A stretch of DNA of 9,546 nucleotides from Pseudomonadota bacterium (GTDB lineage: Bacteria; Pseudomonadota; Alphaproteobacteria; Caulobacterales; Caulobacteraceae). The position numbers and the translations under genes were made by a program. The DNA is taken from assembly GCA_023445705.1 (NCBI GenBank), contig JAEXKM010000263.1, forward strand, positions 1 through 9,546. The letters are read 5' to 3'. Positions within the stretch are counted from its first letter, which is position 1. The number at the start of each line of letters is the position of its first letter. Under the pieces are notes generated by a model, which ran no database searches, was not told where the DNA came from, and saw only the letters and a program-made list of their open reading frames with translations. Positions 1-6,090 of the stretch are shown here, one piece after another.

Positions 1-30
1 GAGCAGGGTCGTCTTGCCATCGGATGTTCG

Positions 31-35
31 AAGGA
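31..35 (+). promoter_or_regulatory. Shine-Dalgarno site for the acyl-CoA synthetase/GNAT gene
   Basis: AAGGA lies 8 nt before the ATG at 44. It favours this ATG over the in-frame TTG at 14, which has no comparable site in the few bases visible before it. Confidence 0.6.
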
Positions 36-43
36 CCCGGATA

Positions 44-2701
44 ATGACGACCCGCAACCTCGACGCGCTCTTTCAGCCGAAGTCGATCGCGCTGGTCGGG
101 GCCAGCAACGCGCCGGGGTCGGTCGGGCAAGTGCTGTCGCGAAACCTGCTCGAGAGCGGTTTTGCGGGTCCTGTGCTCCCCGTGTCGCTGAGTGCTCGCG
201 CGATCCGCTCTTCGATCGCTTATCAATCCGTCGCCGAACTGCCGATGGCTCCTGATCTCGCGGTCGTCGCCACGCCGGCCCACGCCGTGCCGCGCGTGAT
301 GAGCGACCTGGCGCAACGCGGCTGCCGAGCCGCAATCGTAGTCAGCGCCGGGGTGGACGGTGAGGCCCGGCAGGCGATGCTGGACGCAGCCAAGCCTTCC
401 TTGATGCGGATCCTGGGCCCCAATTGCCTGGGCTTCATCTCCCCCCGACGCGGCATCAACGCCAGCTTTGCGCACCTGTCGCCCACGGCGGGCGGCCTTG
501 CCCTCGTATCCCAATCCGGAGCTATTGCGGCGGCGGCTATCGACTGGGCGCACGCGCGAGGGGTCGGTTTCTCCCACGTGCTCACGATCGGCGACGCCGC
601 CGACATCGATTTTGGCGACCTCCTCGACTATCTCGCTCTGGATTACGAGACCCATGGCATCCTCCTCTACGTTGAGAGCATCACCGACGCGCGGAAGTTC
701 ATGACCGCGGGCCGGATCGCCTCGCGGACGAAGCCGGTCGTGGTGGTCAAGGCCGGGCGCAGCGCCGGCGGCGCCAAGGCCGCCTTCACGCACTCAGGAG
801 CCTTGGCTGGCTCGGATCTGGTCTACGACGCCGCCTTCCGGCGCGCAGGGATGCTGCGGGTCGGCGGCCTGCGCGAGTTGTTCGACGCCGTGTCCACTCT
901 GGGGGTCGGGCTTCGGGTGTATGGCGACAGGCTCGCCATCCTGACCAATGGCGGCGGCGCAGGCGTCATGGCGGTGGACGCCCTTGAAGCGCGAAGCGGC
1001 CGCCTGGCCGAGCTGTCGGAGGATACTCTAAAGCGGCTCGCGGCGACCGCGCCCGCCCATTGGTCTGGAAGCAATCCCGTCGACATCCTCGGCGACGCCC
1101 ATGCGCCTCTCTATGGCAAGGCGCTGGAGATCCTGCTCGAGGATCGCGGCGCGGACGCCGTCCTGGTGATGAACTGCCCGACCGCCGTCGAGGACAGCAC
1201 CGCGGCTGCAGACGCGGTCGTCGAAATCCTCAAGGCCAAGCGCTATCACCGCCCTGTTCTCAGCGCATGGCTGGGGCAAACCGCCGTCGCCGAAGGCCGC
1301 CGCCGGTTGGCGGCAGCCGGCGTGCCGGCCCACGAGACCCCAGACGAAGCGGTCCGCGCCTTCATGCACCTGGTCAATCACCGGAAAAACCAGGAGGCGC
1401 TGATCCGCACCCCCGCGGGGCTGCCAGGCGAACCGGACCTGGAGGCGGCCAAGAGTGTCATCGCAGCGGCGCGCGCCGACGGCCGCCTGACACTGACCGA
1501 TCCGGAGGCCCGCGCCCTGTTGCGCGCCTACGGCGTCCCGGTGCTGGAAAGCCGCGAGGCCAGGACGCCGGAAGACGCGGCCAAGGCTGCGGAGAAACAG
1601 CGCGGCCCCGTGGCGCTGAAAATCCTGTCGCCTGATATCAGCCACAAGTCGGAACTCGGCGGCGTCGTGCTCGGCCTGGATGGCGCGGAAGAGGTGCAGT
1701 CCGAGGCTCGGGCCATGCTGCAACGCGTTGCAAAGGCACGCCCGGAAGCACGGCTCGAAGGCTTCGTCATCGAGCCCATGGTGCATCGCCCCCAGGCCCA
1801 GGAACTGCTCGTCGGGATCGCCCAGGACCCTCTGTTCGGCCCAATCGTAATGTTCGGCGCCGGCGGGGTCAGCGTGGAAGTGATCGCCGATCGCGTCGTC
1901 GGCCTGCCTCCGCTCGACGATGTCCTTGCCCGGAACATGATCAGTCGGACCCGCATCTCACACCTGCTGCAAGGTTATCGAGACCATGGCCCGGCCGACA
2001 TCGAAGCCGTGACGGGGGTCATTACCCGCCTCTCCCAATTGGCGGTGGGCGAACCGGACATCGCCGAGCTCGACATCAACCCGCTGCTGGCCGACGCAAA
2101 CGGAGTGATCGTGCTCGACGCCCGCGTGCGCCTGCAGCCAGAAGGCACGGCCCGGCCGCGCATGGCGATCATCCCCTACCCGCGCAATCTCCGCCGGGAG
2201 GTCACGGTGGGCGGCGAAAACATCCTGGTCCGCGCAATCCGACCCCAAGACGGCCCTGCAATCGCCGCCATGGTCGAAGCCAGCAGCGCCGAGGATGTTC
2301 GCCTGCGCTTCCGGTCCGGCTTCCGCACCTTGCCAGCTGGCTGGCCGGAGCGGCTCTCTCAGATCGACTACGACCGCGAAATGGCGTTGGTAGCCGTGGA
2401 CCAGGATCGCCAGATCCTCGGCGTCTCGCGTCTGGCCGGCGACCCCCAGGGCGAAACCGCCGAGTTCGCCCTGATGGTCCGCACCGACCAGCAGCACAAG
2501 GGCCTGGGGAGGCTGTTGCTCAACGCGATCCTCGAGTACGCGCAGAACAAAGGATTGCGCGAGGTCTGGGGCGACGTGGCGCGTGAGAACGCGCCGATGC
2601 TCGCGACGGCCAAAAACCTCGGCTTCGTGAAGACCGCCTCGGACGACTTCACCCGGGTAAAGATCGTCAAGACGCTGGAGCCGGCGACGGCGCCTGCCTA
2701 A
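44..2701 (+). CDS. ADP-forming acyl-CoA synthetase fused to GNAT acetyltransferase (Pat/YfiQ-like)
   Basis: An 885-residue cytoplasmic protein, close to the length of enterobacterial Pat/YfiQ, which acetylates lysines of acetyl-CoA synthetase and other enzymes. Domains in order: CoA-binding Rossmann fold (about 1-130; SIALVGAS near 14 and ILGPNCLG near 123), succinyl-CoA-ligase-like domains (about 150-450; LVSQSGA and LTNGGGAG), ATP-grasp (about 485-700; SPDISHKSELGG with His534, FGAGGVSVE, ELDINPLL near 675), and C-terminal GNAT (about 720-880; QIDYDREMALVAV, Glu807 in TAEFAL, acetyl-CoA loop QHKGLGR near 817). The ATG at 44 is preferred to the TTG at 14 because of AAGGA 8 nt upstream. His250 in THSGALAG matches the phospho-His of active ADP-forming synthetases. 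From memory, enterobacterial Pat lacks this His, so the protein may be a working synthetase, an acetyltransferase, or both. It is oriented away from an unseen upstream gene that could overlap its ATG (TAATG). The fold assignment is firm; the substrate is unknown. Confidence 0.93.
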   Translation: MTTRNLDALFQPKSIALVGASNAPGSVGQVLSRNLLESGFAGPVLPVSLSARAIRSSIAYQSVAELPMAPDLAVVATPAHAVPRVMSDLAQRGCRAAIVVSAGVDGEARQAMLDAAKPSLMRILGPNCLGFISPRRGINASFAHLSPTAGGLALVSQSGAIAAAAIDWAHARGVGFSHVLTIGDAADIDFGDLLDYLALDYETHGILLYVESITDARKFMTAGRIASRTKPVVVVKAGRSAGGAKAAFTHSGALAGSDLVYDAAFRRAGMLRVGGLRELFDAVSTLGVGLRVYGDRLAILTNGGGAGVMAVDALEARSGRLAELSEDTLKRLAATAPAHWSGSNPVDILGDAHAPLYGKALEILLEDRGADAVLVMNCPTAVEDSTAAADAVVEILKAKRYHRPVLSAWLGQTAVAEGRRRLAAAGVPAHETPDEAVRAFMHLVNHRKNQEALIRTPAGLPGEPDLEAAKSVIAAARADGRLTLTDPEARALLRAYGVPVLESREARTPEDAAKAAEKQRGPVALKILSPDISHKSELGGVVLGLDGAEEVQSEARAMLQRVAKARPEARLEGFVIEPMVHRPQAQELLVGIAQDPLFGPIVMFGAGGVSVEVIADRVVGLPPLDDVLARNMISRTRISHLLQGYRDHGPADIEAVTGVITRLSQLAVGEPDIAELDINPLLADANGVIVLDARVRLQPEGTARPRMAIIPYPRNLRREVTVGGENILVRAIRPQDGPAIAAMVEASSAEDVRLRFRSGFRTLPAGWPERLSQIDYDREMALVAVDQDRQILGVSRLAGDPQGETAEFALMVRTDQQHKGLGRLLLNAILEYAQNKGLREVWGDVARENAPMLATAKNLGFVKTASDDFTRVKIVKTLEPATAPA

Positions 2702-2718
2702 CCTGCGATCCGCAAGGT
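2701..2718 (+). terminator. Small hairpin just after the synthetase/GNAT stop codon
   Basis: ACCTGCG-ATC-CGC(A)AGGT can form a 7-bp stem with one bulged A and a 3-nt loop. It starts on the last base of the stop codon. There is no T-run after it, so it is not a canonical intrinsic terminator. It may protect the 3' end of the mRNA, or it may be chance. No better terminator was found in the convergent gap up to 2960. Confidence 0.25.
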
Positions 2719-2759
2719 CCACCGCCGTCAGGTCGCCGCGCCGAGCGCGCGCCCGGCGA

Positions 2760-2891
2760 TCACCCCGCCGACCCGGCCGCCCAGTCCACAGCACGGCGTC
2801 CCATCCAGTCGAGCGACGCCTTGACCGCTCCCATCCGCGCCGACGTCGCCGCAAAAAGGATCATCGCGCCCAGGCGCATCGCTTTGTCCAT
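2760..2891 (-). CDS. Possible 43-residue micro-ORF, perhaps frameshifted
   Basis: Reading leftward from the ATG at 2891 gives a 43-residue product beginning MDKAMRLGAMILFAATSA, with a short hydrophobic stretch. I do not recognise it. The only SD-like stretch (CGGAG) is too far upstream of the ATG. One inserted base near the end would move reading into a frame giving VGGVIAGRALGAAT and a stop at 2728-2730, a coherent glycine-rich tail, so this could be a decayed or mis-sequenced gene of about 54 residues. It lies 69 nt beyond the end of the CusF-like gene in the same direction and could be its last operon partner. It may equally be a chance ORF in GC-rich DNA. The rest of the gap 2702-2960 shows nothing else I can name. 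Confidence 0.2.
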   Translation of the reverse strand: MDKAMRLGAMILFAATSARMGAVKASLDWMGRRAVDWAAGSAG

Positions 2892-2960
2892 ACGCGGAGA
2901 GTTAGCGGCTCCGAGGGCGAAGGAAAGCGAATGGACACAAGCTAGGTGCGCGCCCAGCCT

Positions 2961-3302
2961 TTAGCTCGCCGGACGTACAGCCACGATGGTGTGGCCGCCA
3001 CTCAGCAAGAAGCGAACCTTCGCGCCTACCTTCATCTGGTCCAGCACGGCCTTGTCCGGAACCTTGAACGCCATAGTCATCGCCGGCCAGTTCAAGGATC
3101 TGATCGGATCGTGGTCGATCGTGACGGAGGCGCCAGCGGCGTCGATCTTCCTGACCACGCCGGTTCCTTCGACCGTGGCGGCGGCCGGGGTCTGCGCCGC
3201 GGCGGCCGCAGGGGCGGCATGATCACCGTGGCCGGCGTGCTGGGCCGCAGCCGGTGACGCCAGCGCCACGGCGGCAAGAACGGAAAGAGCCAAGGTCTTC
3301 AT
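2961..3302 (-). CDS. cusF: CusF-like periplasmic copper-binding protein
   Basis: A 113-residue exported protein. The signal peptide MKTLALSVLAAVALASPAAA ends near residue 20-21 and is followed by a His-bearing segment (HAGHGDH) and an Ala/Pro-rich linker (about 29-43). The folded part, about 45-113, carries the Cu(I) site of the CusF family: His64 in TIDHDPI, then Trp72, Met75 and Met77 in NWPAMTM, which correspond to the His, cation-pi Trp and two Met ligands of E. coli CusF. CusF shuttles Cu(I)/Ag(I) in the periplasm, normally to CusCBA. No CusCBA genes are visible here, so the partner is more likely CopA, CopB or an exporter encoded elsewhere. The ATG at 3302 is chosen over an upstream in-frame start at 3344 because AGGAG lies 6 nt before it and the signal peptide begins directly there. 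It is the third gene of the copper operon, 32 nt after copB. Confidence 0.9.
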   Translation of the reverse strand: MKTLALSVLAAVALASPAAAQHAGHGDHAAPAAAAAQTPAAATVEGTGVVRKIDAAGASVTIDHDPIRSLNWPAMTMAFKVPDKAVLDQMKVGAKVRFLLSGGHTIVAVRPAS

Positions 3303-3308
3303 CTGATA

Positions 3309-3313
3309 CTCCT
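3309..3313 (-). promoter_or_regulatory. Shine-Dalgarno site of the CusF-like gene
   Basis: AGGAG on the minus strand, 6 nt before the ATG at 3302, in the 32-nt gap after copB. It fixes the start of the CusF-like gene and rules against the 14-residue longer reading that would overlap the end of copB. Confidence 0.75.
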
Positions 3314-3334
3314 GAAACACTGGCGCAAAGCGCA

Positions 3335-4210
3335 CTAGAACCAAGCCCGCACGCCGAGGACGAGACGCGCTTCTTCGACATCGTCTCCAGCCGCACGGGT
3401 GAATTTCGCCGTCTCACCCAGCCGCCGCTCGTAGGCAAAGCCGACATACGGCGCGAACTCCTGGCGGATTTCGTAGCGCAACCGCAGGCCAAGCTCGGCG
3501 CTGGTAAGGCCGGCTCCCAGGCCGAGCTCAGGCACGTCCTGGGCGGCCAGGTTGAGTTCCGCCTGCGGTTGGAGGATCAGGCGCTGGGTGAGACGCAGAT
3601 CGTAGGATCCCTCCAGTCGAGCGCTGACATCGCCCTTCTCCGAAAGGAACGCAGCGCCTTCCAGTTCGAACCAGTAGGGCGCGAGTCCCTCCACACCGAC
3701 GACGGCGTAGCTGCGGGACGGCCCGGGTTCGAAGTCGTGCCGGATTCCGGCCTGGAGCTGGAAGTAGGCGCTGATCGTCCGGGAATAGAGCGCCTGAACC
3801 TCAGCGGCATGCAGGTCGCCGCCAAGAGCGCCCTCGCCTTCGGTCTTGAGAACCAAGCGATTGATGTCACCGCCATACCAGGCCTCGCCCTCCCAAGCGT
3901 AGCCGTCGTCGCCGGCGGTCGGTCTGACCTCGATCTGGTCCAGCATGACCTTCCAGGCGGTCCCGCCGCCATGCTCGCGTGCGAGTTGGGCGCGCGCAGC
4001 GGCCATCGCATCGCGCGAATAATAGCGCTCGGCGGCATAGTCCTTGGGCGGATCTGGCGGGGGCGTCGTCGGCGTTTCCGACGGCCAGGCCGGTTCAGCA
4101 TGGTTGGCGTGCGGACCCGGCGACGGCGCCGTGTGACCCACATGAGGGTCCTCCTGGGCGCCAGCGCTGGTCGCCACGGCCAACGGCAGGACTGCGAGTA
4201 GAAGCCTCAC
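3335..4210 (-). CDS. copB: Copper resistance protein B (outer-membrane CopB/PcoB)
   Basis: A 291-residue protein, about the size of E. coli PcoB. A signal peptide (MRLLLAVLPLAVATSAGA, cleavage near residue 18) is followed by a His/Pro-rich, probably disordered segment (about 20-57) with HVGH and HANH, plausible metal-binding sites. From about residue 85 the sequence follows the CopB family: WEGEAWYGGDINRL near 106, SYAVVGVEGLAPYWFE near 167, and alternating beta strands with LTQRLILQPQAELN near 207. It ends in Trp-Phe, and a C-terminal Phe is the usual outer-membrane beta-barrel signal. The start is GTG, overlapping the copA stop as GTGA, so translation is coupled to copA. CopB proteins bind copper at the outer membrane and are needed for full copper resistance, though the exact mechanism is not settled. 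The family call is firm. Confidence 0.93.
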   Translation of the reverse strand: MRLLLAVLPLAVATSAGAQEDPHVGHTAPSPGPHANHAEPAWPSETPTTPPPDPPKDYAAERYYSRDAMAAARAQLAREHGGGTAWKVMLDQIEVRPTAGDDGYAWEGEAWYGGDINRLVLKTEGEGALGGDLHAAEVQALYSRTISAYFQLQAGIRHDFEPGPSRSYAVVGVEGLAPYWFELEGAAFLSEKGDVSARLEGSYDLRLTQRLILQPQAELNLAAQDVPELGLGAGLTSAELGLRLRYEIRQEFAPYVGFAYERRLGETAKFTRAAGDDVEEARLVLGVRAWF

Positions 4211-5934
4211 GCCGGACCCCCTTCGAGAGGACGCACCGTGACGACGTTAAACATGCCGGCGTGCATGTGATAAAGCAGGTGGCAGTGGAACGCCCAGTCG
4301 CCGCGCTCGTCTGCGGTGAGATCGAAGGCGACCCGGCCGCCGGGCAGCACGTTCACGGTGTGCTTGCGCGGATGGCGCCCAGGATTGCCGGTCACGACTT
4401 CGAAGAAGTGGCCGTGCAGGTGGATCGGGTGAGCCATCATCGAGTCGTTGACCAGGACCACGCGGACCCGCTCGTTGAAGGAAAACGGGATCGGATCCTT
4501 CAGGTGGCTGAAGCTCACCCCGTCGAAGGCCCACATGAAGCGTTCCATGTTGCCGGTCAGGTGGATTTCCAGCTCGCGCGACGGCGGTCTCGGGTCGGGA
4601 TTGGGCTCCAGGGCGACGAGGTCGGTGTAAACCAGCACCTTGTGCCCGACGTCCTCCAACCCCTGGCCGGGGTCTCCTGTCCGGTCGGCCGGCATGGGCG
4701 AGATCATCTGCACGCCAGGCCCCATCTTCACCTGGGGCGCATTGCGGGGATCGCGCATCGACATGGCGCTGTGATCCATGGCCATGCCCTCCATCCCCGC
4801 CATGGCGGAGTGGTCCATCCCCATGTCGCGCATGTTGAGCAGGGGCCGCTTGCGCAAGGCTGGAACCTCGGCGGTCATCCCCGCCCGCGGCGCCAGGGTC
4901 GCCCGGCCCATCCCCGATCGGTCGGCGGCCTCGGCCACGAGGGTGTAGGCGCGGTCGCCGGGCTCAATCACAACGTCATAGGTCTCGGCCGGAGAGATCT
5001 GGAACTCCTCGACCTCGACTGGCCTCACATTTTGGCCGTCGGCCTGGACAATGCTCAGCTTCAGGCCGGGGATGCGGACGTTGAAGATCGTCATGGCCCC
5101 GGCGTTCACGAAACGCAGGCGGACCCGCTCTCCAGCGCGGAACAGGCCGGTCCAGTTGTCCTTCGGGCCGTGGCCGTTGATCAGATAGGTGTAGGTCGAG
5201 CCGGTGACGTCAAGGATGTCGGTCGGATCCATCCGCATGGCCGACCACTCTTTGCGTTCAGCGAACGTTTGGTCGTCGCCAGCGACCAGGCCGGCGACGG
5301 TCTGCTTCTGACGGTTGAAATAGCCGGCCTGCGCCTTGAGCTTCCGGAAGATCTCGTGCGGATGCATGAAGCTGTAGTCGGACAGCACCACGACATGCTC
5401 GCGGTCGAACCGGACCGGATCGGCGCCGGCGGGGTCGATGACGATCGGCCCATAGTGACCGAGCTGCTCCTGCAGGCCGGAGTGGCTGTGGTACCAGTAG
5501 GTGCCGGCCTGCCGGACCTTGAACTCATAGTTGAAGGTCTCGCCGGGCTTGATCCCCGGGAAGCTGACGCCGGGAACGCCGTCCATCTGGAAGGGCAGCA
5601 ACAGCCCATGCCAGTGAATGGAGGTGTCCTCGTCCAGGGTGTTGGTGACGGCGATCCGGGCGGTCTGGCCCTCGGTCAGTCGCACCAGAGGCCCGGGCAC
5701 CGTGCCGTTGACGGTGACGGCGTGGCCGGAACGGCCGTCCACCATGAACGGCGTGTGGCCGACGGTCAGGGCGATGTCAGAGCCGGATACCGTCGGAAGC
5801 GTCGAGGGCAGGCCCGGTGTCCCGCTCCTGGCCCAAGCGGGGAGAAGAAGGTTCGTGGCGCCCGCCGCGCCCAGGGCTGACATGCCCCGCAACAGTCCAC
5901 GTCGGTCCATATGGCCAAGGTCGATTCTGGTCAT
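4207..5934 (-). CDS. copA: Copper-resistance multicopper oxidase (CopA/PcoA type), Tat-exported
   Basis: A 575-residue periplasmic multicopper oxidase with three cupredoxin domains (about 50-170, 175-350, 430-570). All four copper-ligand motifs are present: IHWHG (His107, His109), YHSH (His149, His151), HPIHLHGH (His502, His505, His507) and HCHLLYHMHAGM (His550, Cys551, His552, His556, axial Met561). The N-terminus has a Tat signal, DRRGLLRG with Arg11-Arg12, then a hydrophobic stretch and a cleavage site after AWA (about 36). A Met/His-rich segment at 368-393 resembles the copper-binding inserts of PcoA/CopA. The likely role is oxidation of Cu(I) and copper sequestration. It is the first gene of the operon and overlaps copB by 4 nt. 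The start is uncertain: neither the ATG at 5934 nor the one at 5910 (MDRRGLLRG, 567 residues) has a good SD site, and the predicted promoter puts transcription start near 5934. This is not the Cu(I)-ATPase that shares the name CopA. Confidence 0.95.
   Translation of the reverse strand: MTRIDLGHMDRRGLLRGMSALGAAGATNLLLPAWARSGTPGLPSTLPTVSGSDIALTVGHTPFMVDGRSGHAVTVNGTVPGPLVRLTEGQTARIAVTNTLDEDTSIHWHGLLLPFQMDGVPGVSFPGIKPGETFNYEFKVRQAGTYWYHSHSGLQEQLGHYGPIVIDPAGADPVRFDREHVVVLSDYSFMHPHEIFRKLKAQAGYFNRQKQTVAGLVAGDDQTFAERKEWSAMRMDPTDILDVTGSTYTYLINGHGPKDNWTGLFRAGERVRLRFVNAGAMTIFNVRIPGLKLSIVQADGQNVRPVEVEEFQISPAETYDVVIEPGDRAYTLVAEAADRSGMGRATLAPRAGMTAEVPALRKRPLLNMRDMGMDHSAMAGMEGMAMDHSAMSMRDPRNAPQVKMGPGVQMISPMPADRTGDPGQGLEDVGHKVLVYTDLVALEPNPDPRPPSRELEIHLTGNMERFMWAFDGVSFSHLKDPIPFSFNERVRVVLVNDSMMAHPIHLHGHFFEVVTGNPGRHPRKHTVNVLPGGRVAFDLTADERGDWAFHCHLLYHMHAGMFNVVTVRPLEGGPA
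4756..4833 (-). repeat. Met/His-rich copper-binding insert of copA with two MDHSAM repeats
   Basis: Residues 368-393 of the multicopper oxidase contain nine Met and two His in 26 residues, with MDHSAM occurring twice (373-378 and 386-391). Such inserts in PcoA/CopA and CueO bind Cu(I) and bring it to the type 1 site. The repeat is visible at protein level; the two DNA copies differ at several codons. Confidence 0.8.
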
Positions 5935-5940
5935 GAGGGC

Positions 5941-5972
5941 CAGATGCGGTTTCCTATCGTTGGAAGGTCAAG
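5941..5972 (-). promoter_or_regulatory. Candidate CueR/MerR-type copper operator and promoter of the copA operon
   Basis: On the minus strand a -35 box TTGACC (5971-5966) is followed directly by TTCC-7 nt-GGAA (5965-5951), and after 19 bp by a poor -10, CATCTG (5946-5941). TTGACCTTCC-N7-GGAA with a long 19-bp spacer is the classic arrangement at CueR-controlled promoters such as E. coli copA. The left arm (CTTGACCTTCC) is excellent. The right arm matches only over GGAA, so the outer dyad is degraded. The site reads toward copA; on the plus strand the sequence in the -35 position does not fit. No regulator gene lies in the window. Confidence 0.55.
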
Positions 5973-6002
5973 CGCCCTGCCGATACCGGGCTCGGGAGAG
6001 GT

Positions 6003-6016
6003 TTGCGGCTCCGCAA
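6003..6016. promoter_or_regulatory. Inverted repeat TTGCGG-CT-CCGCAA in the divergent promoter region
   Basis: A perfect 6-bp inverted repeat with a 2-nt centre, between the copA operator and the start of the outer-membrane factor. It could be a regulator half-site pair, for example for a TetR-like protein acting on the efflux operon, or a small mRNA hairpin in its leader. It has no T-run, so it is not a terminator. Its function is unknown. Confidence 0.3.
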
Positions 6017-6081
6017 GCAAGGGTGGAACGGGACGCAGGTCTGAGCCATCCTCGTCCTGCCGTCGGAGCACGGCGAGATTC

Positions 6082-6086
6082 GGAGG
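6082..6086 (+). promoter_or_regulatory. Shine-Dalgarno site of the outer-membrane factor
   Basis: GGAGG (in GGAGGGG) ends 4 nt before the ATG at 6091. It picks this start over an in-frame ATG at 5911, which would lie inside the copA 5' end and add 60 residues with no signal-peptide character. Confidence 0.75.
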
Positions 6087-6090
6087 GGCG

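Noticed and set aside
1028..1786. A 252-codon minus-strand open frame inside the synthetase/GNAT gene
   Set aside because: It is fully antisense to conserved synthetase domains and its translation shows no recognisable domain.
1958..2854. A 298-codon minus-strand open frame over the GNAT domain and the gap after it
   Set aside because: It begins with an Arg-rich, protein-unlike stretch, has no SD site, and most of it is antisense to the GNAT domain.
2895..2913. CGGAG-N9-CTCCG hairpin as a terminator of the copper operon
   Set aside because: A 5-bp stem with a 9-nt loop and no T-run is within chance for this base composition.
3254..4201. A 315-codon plus-strand open frame opposite copB
   Set aside because: It is antisense to copB, which has a signal peptide, family motifs and a C-terminal Phe.
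3979..5880. A 633-codon open frame on the plus strand opposite copA, with a His-rich translation
   Set aside because: It is antisense to a multicopper oxidase with every copper motif intact. Long antisense frames are common in GC-rich DNA with biased third positions, and the His-rich part is the complement of the Met-rich copA segment.
5960..5988. A plus-strand sigma70-like promoter (TTGGAA, 17 nt, ATACCG) for the efflux operon
   Set aside because: The -10 box matches poorly and the -35 lies within the copper operator. Too weak to call.
5911..6090. 60-residue N-terminal extension of the outer-membrane factor from the ATG at 5911
   Set aside because: It would run through the copA operator and overlap the copA start. 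The ATG at 6091 has GGAGG 4 nt upstream and a proper signal peptide.
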